A DNA stretch of 64,000 nt from Rhopalosiphum padi (GCF_020882245.1 NC_083597.1:59808152-59872151), one strand, 5' to 3'; positions 52,601 to 63,044 are shown, numbered from the stretch's first letter. The notes: generated by a model not told the origin, from the sequence alone. Numbers and translations are program-made.

Positions 52601-53258
52601 GACATCTGCCCGTTGGGATTGAAACCGCTGTACGAAAACGAGCGCATGGGTTCTGGGTTGCGTTTCACCCTCATCAGGACCACTGCGAAAAAAGTTAAAA
52701 CGTAAAATTTAAACCGTTCAGCACATATTTTCCGCTCCGATATGATTAGAGAAGAGCCGATGACGGCGCGTTTTTATCGAAATATAATACGAAAAAGTGT
52801 CCGTATAAGAATAACAAAAATGTGACGTGTTTCGCGCTCGCCGAAGACTTGTACACGGTCAATTATATATTAATAAAAGCAAACATGAGGCATTTTAAAA
52901 TTATCTGATTTTTGGGGATTTTCATGCTGATGACTGATCGGTTCTCTTAAAAAATATACTGTTTAACAGATGATTTTTATTTTATCTAGTATATATATAT
53001 ACAAGTACAAAGTACATACGACAGAAGAGATTATCGATAATCGGAAAACACGGTCTCAACTTTGATCGAGTGGAGACGGGAGAGGGGTAAGAGGAATTTG
53101 TTTTTTGTAACTTAATAGACAATTACGCGCCAATCAACCGTTTTTAGATTTAGAGAAAACTTACCTTCGGGCACCACGTAAGCGGACGTGGCTTGGAAGA
53201 CGGTGACGGCGGCGATGACGGCCAGCAAAGCGGCGACAGAGACGGAACGGTTAGCCAT
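49398..53258 (-). CDS. Secreted Gly/Gln/Pro/Tyr-rich protein, function unknown
   Basis: The three exons, complement(join(49398..49693, 52260..52682, 53165..53258)), give exactly 271 codons (270 residues plus stop) with phase-1 junctions throughout. Residues 1-26 are a classical signal peptide (polar N-terminus, AALLAVIAAVTVF core, ATSA cleavage site). A basic R-V-KR site (36-39) could be a propeptide cleavage point. Residues about 40-172 are low complexity with repeated Q-[DE]-[SYE]-YG-[SP]-P units (DSYGSP, DSYGPP, QEYGPP) and a poly-Gln stretch. Residues about 174-270 hold FNAWFPIMFGVFPNG, a G/N/Q-rich run (QGQGQGQDQGN) and a C-terminal TTVIANSVSNGRHGVATSHA. No cysteine is visible after the signal peptide, so it is not disulfide-based. 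Such composition is seen in insect cuticle, silk-like, eggshell and salivary proteins, and I cannot choose between these. Confidence 0.88.
52260..52682 (-). CDS. Secreted protein gene, exon 2
   Basis: The acceptor TTTTCGCAG lies just before 52,682, and the first two bases complete a Val codon. The exon ends TACAGAG|GTAAGC (donor GT at 52,259-52,258), phase 1. It encodes the dibasic site and the YG-P repeats. Long ORFs in other frames across this GC-rich exon (on the + strand) are shadows. Confidence 0.88.
53165..53258 (-). CDS. Secreted protein gene, exon 1 (signal peptide)
   Basis: ATG at 53,258-53,256; 31 codons plus one base, ending CCCGAAG|GTAAGT (donor GT at 53,164-53,163). It encodes MANRSVSVAALLAVIAAVTV and the cleavage region. 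It is too short to appear as a long ORF, but it fits the next exon in phase and supplies the signal peptide. Confidence 0.88.
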
Positions 53259-53427
53259 TTCGTATGATATCTACAGAGTACGCGTAGACTTAAACTGGAC
53301 TTGTGTGCGGGCGGTGTTGAGGGGGAGGTTCCAGTCTAGCGTCACACTTGCAGGGCAGAACGGCGAGTGTAGTGGACTGCTCGGCGACCGTCAGTGGAAT
53401 GGGACGAGTGACCGATTGCGATCCCGT

Positions 53428-53434
53428 AGATATA
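53428..53434 (-). promoter_or_regulatory. Candidate TATA element for the secreted-protein gene
   Basis: TATATCT on the - strand about 170 bp upstream of the ATG, inside GC-rich DNA. The implied start site near 53,404 would give a leader of about 145 nt. No clear initiator motif was found, so this is tentative. Confidence 0.3.
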
Positions 53435-53499
53435 GTCCCCCGGGGAGTCGTCCACGGGGTTGCCAGTGGTTGGAAGGGGGAGCGTTGATTTACCATTGC

Positions 53500-54560
53500 A
53501 AGACGGTGGGGAGGGGTATCCGCCGAGAGTCCTCCGGGTACACCTGATACGTGGTCTGGACGCGTAATCGGGCTGAATTAGGCGCGCGCGCGCGATTTAC
53601 CAATTCGCCGCCGCCCGTTTTCCGCAAATTTCAACGGTCACCATCGCCAATACAATAATAATGCGATAGTTGAAAAAAAAAATTATAATAAAAACATCGT
53701 CGCCGCGTGCATTATTGATATGCGCCGCCCGCCCGACGATCGGCCGTGTCCGGGTTCGCGCGAGATAGGCGAGTCCGCAGTTGCCAAAATGCCGCGCGAA
53801 ACCCATTAACAATGCGTGTGCGCGGACTGCGGTTAAAATATTATTATGTCGAAATGACGTACAGAACCAGTCGGCCGATACCCATAACAATATGCACATA
53901 GGTATACCATCGACTACTTAAAACAAACGATTATTATTATTATGATAATATTGTGTGTTGTATTCCCGTTCGGTCAGTATAATATTGGCACAATACCCGC
54001 GACGATATTAATATCGTGAGGAGGAAAAAACAAATGGTTTGTCCGTAAAAATTGTAAACCGTGTGCGATGATCGGTTGCGGGTTCTTTGCGGTTTGACTA
54101 AAATACCTAATGGTGACGGCCCTGACAAATGTGATCGCTTTAGGGCCAGTTGTACCGTCTCCGATTAAACTCCGATAACGCTTAATCACTGATAACAGAT
54201 TTTATGACCGGCCTAATTCGGCCGATCAAACTGTTTAAAAGATTCGAAACGATTTTCTCAAATTATTATTATCTCCGCGTAAAACTTTATTGTGCCTACT
54301 CTCCCGGAAAAAAAGATAATTATTTTCGCGGGGACCGTTGGTAGGAATATGTCTGAAAGGGTCAGGAACGTGCACACGATGTGCGGGCGCTGTAAACGCG
54401 ATATTTCTGATAGTCAAATTATTTACAAATTACGTCGGTTCCTCGGCGTCTTACGTGTCAATGAACTCTTATGGATTTATTGGTATTAAATTCATATTTA
54501 TATTCCACTATTGTAAAAATTATTGTCTCTGCACGCGTTACCCAGCATAAAACACCTGAT
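53500..54560. other. GC-rich 5' flank of the secreted-protein gene
   Basis: CpG-rich DNA with an alternating (GC)n run at 53,578-53,592. Several overlapping ORFs on both strands have no supporting splice sites or family resemblance. The most coding-like is a 46-codon ATG ORF at 54,349-54,489 (+) containing MCGRCKRDISDSQI, but it stands alone. I read the block as a promoter region. Confidence 0.35.
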
Positions 54561-55292
54561 TATTTGAAACAAAAGTGTTTATAATAGTATATGTATAATA
54601 ACGCGTTGTTTTTTAGCCAATGATGGTGGTCGTGTTGCGCAAGGTATATTATGTTGATTATATTAAAATAACATACATCCGACCTATTTTCACTACTGTA
54701 ATAAAGATTGTTTTGTTAGATTTTAGGTAAACGTCTATTTTGTTTTTCACTTTTGTATTCACGTTTATAGAATTCCGTTGAGTTATTGGTATTTGTAACA
54801 TTACATCTCTATATTTTATTTATACTACTTATATAATACTATATAATATCATACATATTGCATACTTTAATTTTTGCTACAAATTTTATCGGATATACGC
54901 CAGAATCTATAGATCACTTTATTTGAAATTAAAATTACTTTTCATTTGTGTAATAATCATACTATTTTCTAAAAATAAAATCTGTTAAAAGTATAAGTAT
55001 TTGTATCAAATATGATTTTGGTTACAATACAGTAGAGTAGGATATTGTTGTTTAAGATATGAAGCGAGTTGAAGAATATTTTATTATTATTATTTTATTT
55101 TTTAAATTTATTATATAACAATAATCTATACGTATTATTATAACTTAATGTTATAATTTACACTTGAAAGGATGCTATCTATATTTTTTGTCTACAATGT
55201 AGACTCTACGTATATCGTGCAAAGCAATTCTACACTTACGAGCTTACATTTAACAACGGTTGGCTTTAATATTAGAGCGAATTGATCAATTA
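54561..55292. other. AT-rich intergenic DNA
   Basis: Nothing recognisable was seen. Confidence 0.4.
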
Positions 55293-55463
55293 TGAAATTT
55301 AATGGTAAGGACTTTATTTGTTTTCGTTTTTTACGATAATTCAATTTTTTATCGAATTTTACATATATAAAATAGCGCTCAAAATAAAATGTTCATAATT
55401 CAAATTGAATTATCATAAAATATAACATACGAACACAGATTAAATTATTACCATTAAATTTCA
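55293..55463. mobile_element. 171-bp palindromic MITE
   Basis: Perfect 16-bp terminal inverted repeats TGAAATTTAATGGTAA (55,293-55,308) and its complement (55,448-55,463). Inner arms also pair (GATAATTCAATTT and its complement), so nearly the whole element folds back. No ORF. A target duplication is not clear, perhaps because another element abuts it on the right. Confidence 0.6.
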
Positions 55464-56233
55464 GCCTAATGTGGGCACCGGTTAATATGGGCATCCACTT
55501 AATATGGACAAAATGGCCTGGTTCCAATATAAATGTATATTAACAAGGTTAAAAAAAACCGCGTAATATGCACACTCGATTCGGTTTATGTGGGCGATTT
55601 TTATTTTATCATAGTGTTAGAGTATACACATAGACATATGTATTTAAAAACGACTAATTTAATCGGGTTTCGTCATATCTATTAGATTGGTTTTATCGAA
55701 AGCACGGTTATCTACTCTAGATAACCGCGATCGAAAGTAATAAAAGCATTACTATCATTTAAACCTTAAAACCCTTTTCTGTATATTGTACAAAATCGGC
55801 ACAAATTAGTAAAACTACCAACTTACAACAATAACAATTTGATATTAATGATACTACCGATCTTAGGTAAAAAAAAATACTATCTTTTAATACTTTTTGT
55901 CCGGAATATTTTAAAAATAAGTATAGATTTTCAAGTGTAATACTTATTGAAATGTATCATAAACTAATTTTGTGCCCAAATTAACCCTTGATCAACTTTT
56001 AGGGGTTTCACTTGAATATTTTTTTAAATATTTTTCCCATCATCCTGCCGGTGTTTTTTTACAATAAGTAAATTTTAATCGGAAAAAAATAAAAATGCAT
56101 GCAGAAAGGGATTTTGTTGAATTTTGTTGATATAATTTTTTTTTTTTTAACTAATTTCGGTTTTTATGGGCAACCGCTTAATGTGGGCAAACAGGGCTGG
56201 TTCCAACGTGCCCACATTAAGCGGAATCAACTG
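55464..56233. mobile_element. Pogo/Tigger-like non-autonomous element (partial left end)
   Basis: The right end reads, on the - strand, TACAGTTGATTCCGCTTAATG and continues with GTGGGCACG and GGAACCAGCC. The left end has CCTAATGTGGGCACCGGTTAATATGGGCA, then GGACAAAATGGCCTGGTTCC. Repeated 'TTAATGTGGGCA' and 'CTGGTTCC' motifs at both ends, a terminal CAGT and a flanking TA are typical of pogo/Tigger (Tc1-mariner superfamily) elements. The left terminal CAGT is missing where it meets the palindromic MITE. No transposase was seen inside; an 80-codon ORF at the right end is a by-product. Confidence 0.6.
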
Positions 56234-56239
56234 TATGTC

Positions 56240-57150
56240 GATTCATTCTGCTATTAAAGCTAACAAAACTAAACATGAACTGCTGAGTAGATTTGCTATG
56301 TTATGTACTTGTAAGACGAAGGTGCATCATCCTTCTAACTATTTGGCCAAGGTCCTTATAAGATGCCTACTTTTTTATATTATATATAAAAATATATATA
56401 AGTATTAAAATATTTTCTTGATGATTTTAAGTTTAAAAAAGAATATCATCTATTGTACAAAATAAGTCATAATATAACATTTGAATTACTTATTTAAAAC
56501 AGCTGTATAACCTGTGGTAAACCACTATACAAGTTTTAATCTTCTTTGACATACTTAAATTATAATTATAACAAAATTCTATATTAAGAAGTACATTGAA
56601 AATTATATTGCATTGGGTTTTAAATCTTAAAAATCGCAAAGGTTAAAAGGTTTCTCAGATAATAACTTGTTGAGTGTACATGATACTTTTAAATTAATAT
56701 TATTCATAATACAATGGCAAATGAAATCAGTTAATTTATTTGTAGATACCTAATTTGGATTTAATTCTAGAAATATAAAGAAAATTATGAGTTCATAAAA
56801 AAAAAAATTATTTTGTAACTTTTGAGACTATCGTATAAACAAAACTTGCTATGATTGAATATTCTATAATATAATTATTATCATTGAAATGTTAAAATAT
56901 TTATATAGGCCCAGCTTTTATAGAATCCAAAAAAAAAAAAATAAATAAATATATAGATAAATATTAGATACACGCTAATAAAAATGCAAAATGCATACTT
57001 CGTAAATACAATATAATATTATCATATAATATTATGCTCGAGTGATGTATCATCGTAATATATTTTATTCGCGAAGTACATAACATTGTAATGTAGTTTT
57101 TTAAACAATTTTTTTTTTCAATCGCAACAATAATAGCAGCTACCGAGTGC
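56240..57150. other. AT-rich intergenic DNA
   Basis: Nothing recognisable was seen apart from A- and T-homopolymers. Confidence 0.4.
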
Positions 57151-57152
57151 AG

Positions 57153-57189
57153 TATATAAACTAGGCTCAACGTGCACGTCTTCGTCAGT
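57153..57189 (+). promoter_or_regulatory. Candidate core promoter: TATA box plus TCAGT initiator
   Basis: TATATAAA (57,153-57,160) is followed by an arthropod-type initiator TCAGT (57,185-57,189) about 34 bp from TATA to the A of the initiator. A GC-rich segment follows. The first ATG (57,202) opens an 88-codon frame to 57,468 that ends in a Leu/Tyr-rich tail made by a (TTA)n microsatellite, so the product, if any, is uncertain. Confidence 0.35.
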
Positions 57190-57201
57190 CCCGAGGCAGA
57201 T

Positions 57202-57468
57202 ATGTTATCTGCCCATTGTTGTCTATATAATATTATTATCGTAACACTATTACGTCAACGGCCGACTACAGTAGGAGCCCGCCGATGTCTGTCGGCGAAT
57301 GGTCGCGAATACGCAATGATGCACAAGCTCGTTTTTCCGGGCGAGATGTGTCACACTAGTATTCGTATCTCTCGACGGTCGTCGCTGCTGCAACTCTGTA
57401 CGATTCATATACTCGTATTATTATTATTATTATTATTAGCAGCAATATTATATCATTATTATTATTAG
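57202..57468 (+). CDS. Doubtful 88-codon ORF downstream of a TATA/initiator pair
   Basis: It starts MLSAHCCLYNIIIVTLLRQR. The middle is of mixed composition with KLVFPGEMCHTS-like sequence, and the last 20 residues are hydrophobic only because of a (TTA)n repeat. No family is recognised and no splice site is needed. It could be a small orphan gene, an untranslated first exon, or chance within the GC-richer block. Confidence 0.12.
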   Translation: MLSAHCCLYNIIIVTLLRQRPTTVGARRCLSANGREYAMMHKLVFPGEMCHTSIRISRRSSLLQLCTIHILVLLLLLLLAAILYHYYY

Positions 57469-57469
57469 T

Positions 57470-58467
57470 GTAGTGGTGACGCTCATTCATTATTGATGAA
57501 CGACACCGTGTGACGCAACGCGAGCCGAGCACCTGGGCGCAGCGGCAGGACACTAGTCCGGCTCGGAAGAGGACCTCGTCTGCACGAGACACCGCGTCGG
57601 TTATCTCGGAGCGACGGACACGTCGTCGATGACACACACGCACACCCACACGCAGGCACACAGCACACGGCGTACGGTCGGCACACGAGTTTGCGTTCGG
57701 TTGCCAATACATTTTTTTCCTTTTATTCATCTTTCGCATTGTACACGCAGTCGCTCCGTTGACGGTTTTCACGGCACGCACACGCACACACACACACACA
57801 CATACATACACACACACACACACGGTCGCGCGCGCGTCAGACAATAGGCACGTAAAAATAAAAAAATAAAATTTCAGACAATTTTTTTAAAAAATTATAC
57901 ACATTAGCAAAACGCGCGTCACGTACTCGCCCAACTCTAGTCTCGTAGTGCACGCTGAGCCGTGAATATCTTATACGGGTTTTCGCAGCCAAAGGACAGG
58001 CCGGCCGCCGTGGGAATAAACATTATACATTATTTTATGTGCGTGTGCGTAAATATAATAATTGACCAGCTCTATCGCCAAAGTACCATAATAATATTAA
58101 TGCCGTCTGTTCGGTTCAATAGATGCCACACGAACGTTTGTAATCTGATCGCTCTGACGCCGAACGGACCTTCTATAAATAATCGTAAAACGATTTGAGA
58201 GCTAAAACCTTAAAACTATGTAATCTCTGTAGGTATATATGTCTATAAAATAAACTAAATTATCAACACGACCCCTTAGGAAACGACGCCGTATTTTTCT
58301 TTATGAATTTTACGTGTTTCGTAATATTATTATTAGTTTTAAAATCATTACTTAATCATTTAAGACCGATCTGCTGGTTCGTGTTTTTGTAGCTATAAAG
58401 TGCGCGTGATAAAGATAACAACTGTTGTACTTCATTTACCTTCTTTCCAAAGCTAAAGCTCGGTCTT

Positions 58468-58470
<3 letters not shown>
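57470..58470. other. GC-richer region with (CA)n microsatellites
   Basis: CA-rich tracts at about 57,629-57,665 and 57,778-57,822, the latter running into CGCGCGCG. Long cysteine/valine ORFs on the - strand are translations of these tracts and are not genes. The 78-codon ORF at 57,962-58,198 (+) starts at a non-ATG codon and has no support. An (AT)n tract follows at about 58,473-58,501. Confidence 0.35.
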
Positions 58471-58501
<31 letters not shown>

Positions 58502-58504
<3 letters not shown>

Positions 58505-59018
58505 GTATATAACACTCTGCTTTACTTCTGAAAAATATTGTAAAAGTATATAATATACTATAGGAATTACCATATTACATAATATATACCTATTTATCTG
58601 AGTTTGTTTCCTGAATTTTTAGAACAAAACTAATTTAGGGAGACATTTTTAATGTAAAGTATTTCCCTTACTGTGTCAAAATTAAAAGCTTTAATATAAC
58701 TACTTCAGTATAAATACATTATTTCAGGTTTTTATGTGAACCTTATGCGTGGGATTAGCATTTGTTCAATTGATGTTGTCCAATAGCTATTAAGTCTACA
58801 ATATTATGTCCAAAATATTTTACCCACATTTTCAAGTTTAAAAAAAATTAGTACCATATGAGTACTTCTTATTTTTTTCAAAAATTATTTATATCTACAT
58901 ACGGACAATTCGTAGGTAAGTGTTTAAATTTGTGTATTTAGCTAAGATTATAATATAAAGCATTGATTATTATTTATTATACACATTTTTATAATATAAG
59001 TACATAGGTTACGATTAA
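58502..59018. other. AT-rich intergenic DNA
   Basis: Nothing recognisable was seen. Confidence 0.4.
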
Positions 59019-59483
59019 GGAACAGATTTAAATGCAAAATGCATTTTTTTCTGAATATCCGAAAATATTACTTTCCAAGCACATACATCAAGGAACTAAA
59101 GAATTTAACTTTTATTTTGCATGTTTTGACGTTTTTAGTGCATTTTTGATGTTTTCAAGTTATTTTTATGAATGGATAAAATTCGATAAAAATTAATTTA
59201 AAAAAAAAAATATTATTTATCGTATAATAACACAAAGTAAAAGTATAACGAATTCTAAGTTGTATATTCATTTTTTGGAAAAAAATTTCAAAGTAAAAGA
59301 AGATGATGAAAATTATAAGTATAATAATAATAATGATTAAAAAAATGTATATAATTAAACAAATTTTTTCAATGTTAAAAAATATTTTAAGAGCATTTTT
59401 TTAGTAAACTTTTTTTTAAAAATGTCTGTTAGAAGTACATTCATTTTTTTTTTTTTGTTTTTAAGAGAATTTAAATCTGTTCC
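59019..59483. mobile_element. 465-bp inverted-repeat element (MITE-like)
   Basis: Terminal inverted repeats GGAACAGATTTAAAT (59,019-59,033) and ATTTAAATCTGTTCC (59,469-59,483), 15 bp and perfect. The flanks GTTACGATTA and GTTATGATAA differ at two of ten positions and may be an old target duplication. No coding capacity; the interior is A/T-homopolymer rich. Confidence 0.6.
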
Positions 59484-60023
59484 CTAGTTATGATAATATT
59501 CGGAAATTCGTTTAGTCGTACTTAGACATAGGTAACTGTGCTCCGGAGTATAAGACTATACTGCATGTCAAAAACGTTTAAATTTTATCCGAAATACCTA
59601 TATGATATAATAAACATTATTTAATGTATAAAATAAAATATAGAAGGATATCTGTTAGATAAACTAAATAAAAATAATCATAAAACAATTATTAAACAAA
59701 ACATCCTTATATATTTTAAAACATTCTTTTGAGCTAATATGAATTATATTTTTTTTAAATACACCACCAATAGATTTTTTATCTACGAAAATAGATAAAT
59801 TATTTAAAACAAGTATAGTAAGTTATTAAACTTCACTAATAACAAAATCTTAAAAATATATTTGGGTAGAAAATGTAGTAGAATTGTTTTTTTAAATTCA
59901 AAGATGTATTGTCACTTTAAAAAATTCTAATACAAAAACATACGCATCAGCCAACTTAAGAATCACCATTTTTTTTTTTTAATTATTCAAATCATGTGTT
60001 ATATTCTATGCCAATATGTTTTA

Positions 60024-61458
60024 GATTCTGAGCGGGGCGATGTATGTATTTATTTTATAATGATGTATGAGTGTTTTTTTTGTGTTTGACACCTACTTTT
60101 GAGTGGTAAAAATGATTAAATCATCAAATTTTAGTTGGTACTTTTGGTCGCCAAAGATAAAAATGCAATGTAGTTTTCAAAATAATTGAAGGGAAAATAA
60201 ATATATTTTTACGCAAGACCAGGTTTTGAAAAAATCTAAAATTGTATTTTATTGTTGTTTTTCAAAAATAAATTAATATAACCAAAATTATAACCAAATT
60301 TTCATATTAACAATCACTAATATAACACTATTATACACTGATATAAGTCTATAAAAATCAAATTATTTCAAAATAGTTTGACTCATTTTGTGATATTTTT
60401 AGATATTTGAAATTTATACTTTCAGTATTTTTACCAAAAATTGTTTTAATGATTTTTACTTAAAAATAAACCTTACAATTTCTTATAAGTTATTCTTAAA
60501 CTGATTCAAAAATATTGAAAATACATATGCATATTTTTTTTATACAAATTTGAACATCTGATTTTGACAAATTCCGTCAATTTTATAATGACTTGCAAAT
60601 TATAAATTGATAGGTAGTTAAAAATTAATAAAATATTCAGTTTTACTATCTAAGGCTTTAAAATTTAATACATGGTTGTTCATAAGCTATATATTTATAT
60701 GAACTGTAACATTTTGAAAATAGTTCTATATACATGTTTTTTATAGACATTTAAAATTTAAATTTTGTCGTAATTAGTGATGGGAAAATCCGAATTTCTC
60801 GGATTATTTAACATAATTATGCTGATAAATGACTCTTTTTTTTTTATTGCAATAAATTTAATTCTATATCATATTTATTGAACATATTATAGTGTATGTA
60901 CCATATTTATTTATTTTACCATACATTATAAATAATTGTAAGTCACATAAAAAGCAAATCCGTAAATCCGGATAATCCGGATAGTTTGGCAAATCCGGAT
61001 AAGAATTTGATTCAAATCCGGATTTCGATATCCGGATATTCGGATAATTCAGATACTCGGATTTCATACCCATCCTGAGTCGTAATTCGATATTCAAACA
61101 AAAAATAATAAATTTTTATTATTTTGTCTTAAATCAAATATATTATTCATTGGGATTTAAAACATTTGTAGACTATTTATAGAATTTTTTTATATTAATA
61201 AAAATATTGACGTCAACGGTTTTGGTTAAGCGATAATGAATCAATGAGTCAGGACATGTTATTTTATATATACATAAATAGATATTATAATCATTATTCA
61301 TTACTATTTAGTTTTTGCTATTTGTTTTTGTCTATAATTAATTCTACCAATTGCATTAAACAATAGAAACAAAATACTATAATAATAATTAATTAATCAA
61401 AAAAAATAATAAATAAAGATTAGAAATATATAATGACAAATTGTCTCTACTCAGAATC
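60024..61458 (+). mobile_element. Most complete copy (F) of the GATTCTGAGC-type element
   Basis: It begins GATTCTGAGCGGGGCGA (60,024) and ends with the inverted complement CTACTCAGAATC (to 61,458), giving terminal inverted repeats around GATTCTGAG. The interior shares landmarks with copies A-E: an ACAATGATGT-like segment near the left end, 'gacatttaaaatttaaattttg' near 60,745-60,766, and a 'tattattttgtcttaaa..ggatttaaaacatttgtag' segment near 61,115-61,170. A separate MITE is inserted in it at 60,775-61,078, so the original element was about 1.12 kb. No transposase was recognised. A flanking duplication is not clear. Confidence 0.6.
60775..61078. mobile_element. 304-bp hAT-type MITE with CCGGATA tandem units, 8-bp target duplication
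   Basis: It is flanked by GTCGTAAT on both sides (60,767-60,774 and 61,079-61,086). The ends TAGTGATGGG and (complement) TCAGGATGGG form imperfect inverted repeats, followed inward by AAATCCGA-type sequence at both ends. The right third is built of TCCGGATA-like units. The 8-bp duplication and TAGTG-type end point to a hAT transposase supplied in trans. The 77-codon ORF on the - strand (NPYPD-type repeats) is a translation of the repeat, not a gene. A truncated relative lies at 19,180-19,300. Confidence 0.75.
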
Positions 61459-61459
61459 G

Positions 61460-62795
61460 ATAGATGAATAATATTCATATAGTATACGATGATCGAATTA
61501 AATAAATTTAACATATTTATTAAAGTCACCTTTTCAATGACACGGGACAATGAACATCTAATATAAAACAAACACAGAATTCCCCAATCGTTTTTTTTTC
61601 GGTGTAATAACATTTGCATTGTTTAATGTTTATTTATATTTATGATAATATTATAATATTTTTTTTCTCCAAATATCGATGTGATAATGCAATTAGCTGA
61701 TTAGCTGTAAGACCTAATATAGCGAAATATAAAATAATATATTTTTTTTATTTTACTAGATTAAGTGTTTGCTGAACAATAGTGTATTATTTGTTGTATG
61801 CTGGTCTCCATAGGCTTATAAATATTATATTATTTAAAGAATCCACAAAGAGGAAAATAAACTGAAACGGCGGTAGAATTTTTAATTTGAACGATCTGAT
61901 CACTATAAGGCACGTAAAAGAAATACAAGTTGTTCAACATATTTCAACGTTTTGTGCGAAGACCCATATCATGAATAATGTATTTTTACAAAAGCAATTA
62001 TTACAGTATACAACATGGTTTTTAATTGAATACGATGAACCAATATTATGCGTTTGTATTAATTTCACTATGAAATTATTAATAATAAATTTTAGTATTT
62101 AATTCTCTATAGTTTTATAAATATTAATTATGTGACGAGTGTTCGTCAGTGTGTATAAGTTCATTGTTTCTGTTTGAAATTAATAATAAGTATTGTAAAT
62201 TCATATAAAAATATAAAAATTAATTATACACTCGAATCCGATGGATCTAAAACAATGATAGTTGTAGAGATGTAAAAAGTATTTAGAATAAAAACTCCAA
62301 AACTCAAATCATTGGATTGAAAATATAGTAAAATATCCGTTCGTACACCTCGGTTATGGTTCAACTAAACGTAATTTGGTGGAACTATGTTGTATATAGG
62401 TATTAGTTAGGTACTGAATATCAATATAGTCTGTTCATGATGATTTTACCATTTTTCCTTCAAAAACGGTGTTTCCCTTTCTCTTTTATACGTTCGAAAA
62501 ATTAACATTTTTTGTAATCTCATACTTACGCACAATTATGTATGTAAATTATTCTTTGTGAAGCCATCGTAGTATTATCCAGAGTTCACCACCAAGAGAC
62601 AAACTCTAAGGTTATACAATATGATCTCGACTATGTTTTGAACGACTACTACGCAACCACTAATATTCAAAACATATCGTCGATTATAATCCTTACTAAT
62701 ATGGTATATTATTCGTCAACTATCAGTCATCACATGATATTAAACATAGGTGCTCATAATATTATGTATACATTTTTTCCAATATTTTTTTCTAT
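61460..62795. other. Intergenic DNA, AT-rich
   Basis: No supported exon was seen. A 71-codon frame at 61,887-62,102 (+) starts at TTG and is not supported. Confidence 0.4.
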
Positions 62796-62800
62796 CGAGG

Positions 62801-62806
62801 TATAAA
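62801..62806 (+). promoter_or_regulatory. Candidate TATA box (TATAAA)
   Basis: TATAAAGG sits in a GC-richer stretch. A TCAACA initiator-like motif follows at about 62,824-62,829. It would drive the candidate first exon ending at 62,931. Confidence 0.35.
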
Positions 62807-62921
62807 GGCCGGCGGAGACGAAGTCAACAACCGCATTTATAATATATCATGGCTTATATCGTTGACCAGACGACGTTCACCGAAACTGGTTTCTTGTGCA
62901 TTCCCACCCCGGGTTGAATAT

Positions 62922-62931
62922 ATGCACCCGA
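62922..62931 (+). CDS. Candidate first coding exon end (M-H-P, phase 1) with strong donor
   Basis: ATG CAC CCG A is followed by a consensus donor GTAAGT (62,932-62,937), about 115 bp downstream of a TATAAA. An earlier ATG (62,849) opens a 22-codon ORF (starting MAYIVDQTTFTETGFLC) that stops before the donor, so it would act as an upstream ORF. If real, the gene runs right and out of the window. No following exon was seen before the window ends. Confidence 0.22.
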
Positions 62932-63044
62932 GTAAGTTTTATTACGAAACATGTCTGGTGGTATATATGCTATATGTGTACCTGTACAAATGTACAAAAT
63001 GTCTTATCGACGGATATGATGTATACAGTTCTGCGTTAATTTAG

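Noticed and set aside
52248..52698. Three + strand ORFs of 109-148 codons
   Set aside because: Shadows of exon 2 of the - strand secreted-protein gene, which has a signal peptide, splice sites and phase agreement.
54349..54489. Short ORF with a C-x-x-C motif (MCGRCKRDISD...)
   Set aside because: Only 46 codons, no partner exon and no recognised family; kept as a remark in the flank annotation only.
57356..57844. 162-codon - strand ORF with Cys/Val repeats
   Set aside because: Translation of (CA)n and (TTA)n microsatellites.
60864..61097. 77-codon - strand ORF with repeated N-Y-P-D units
   Set aside because: Product of the CCGGATA tandem units of the hAT-type MITE, not a gene.
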